5,665 bases of DNA. Source: an uncultured Fusobacteriaceae bacterium. Lineage in GTDB: Bacteria; Fusobacteriota; Fusobacteriia; Fusobacteriales; Fusobacteriaceae. Both the position numbers and the translations under genes were made by a program. Positions 5,658 through 5,665 of the stretch are shown piece by piece. The DNA is taken from positions 1 to 5,665 of the forward strand of contig CAMTJB010000083.1 of NCBI GenBank assembly GCA_947072715.1, given 5' to 3'. The notes below the pieces were generated by a model. The model saw only the letters and a list, made by a program, of their open reading frames with translations. It did no database searches and had not been told where the DNA came from. Positions within the stretch are counted from its first letter, which is position 1. Each line of letters opens with the position of its first letter.

Positions 5658-5665
5658 TTTAAATA

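Overview
The window is a low-GC, AT-rich bacterial chromosome segment with AGA-dominated arginine codons and strong AGGAG/AGGAGG ribosome binding sites. All genes lie on the + strand. The gene content and codon style fit a fusobacterium (Fusobacteriota). This is a judgement from recognition, not a search; a low-GC Firmicute is the main alternative.

Left region (1-1377): the window opens inside gpmI (cofactor-independent phosphoglycerate mutase) and holds its last 150 codons. Downstream are two small glycine-zipper lipoprotein genes. The first encodes 73 residues and the second 107. Between them is a decayed copy of the 3' end of gpmI. All of this is explained by one tandem duplication of about 0.5 kb, with breakpoints inside gpmI and inside the lipoprotein gene. 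The duplication left gpmI intact on the left and the full-length lipoprotein intact on the right. In the middle it left a truncated lipoprotein abutting a gpmI relic. Both copies keep a hairpin that overlaps a promoter -10 box.

Middle region (1378-3402): a terminator closes the lipoprotein unit. Next come ychF (universally conserved P-loop ATPase/GTPase) on its own extended -10 promoter, then a DUF177/YceD-family gene with a TTG start behind a near-consensus promoter, then rpmF (ribosomal protein L32, 59 aa). A strong GAAA-loop terminator follows rpmF.

Right region (3403-5665): about 210 bp without a gene carries the rpmF terminator and a plsX promoter. It is followed by the overlapping pair plsX-fabH, which feeds phospholipid and fatty acid synthesis. 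DUF177-rpmF-plsX-fabH is a widely conserved order linking ribosome and membrane synthesis. Here a terminator and a new promoter split it between rpmF and plsX.

Most of the window is ordinary housekeeping DNA. I see no defence system, CRISPR array, insertion sequence, tRNA or rRNA. The one real oddity is the tandem duplication at 281-1269.
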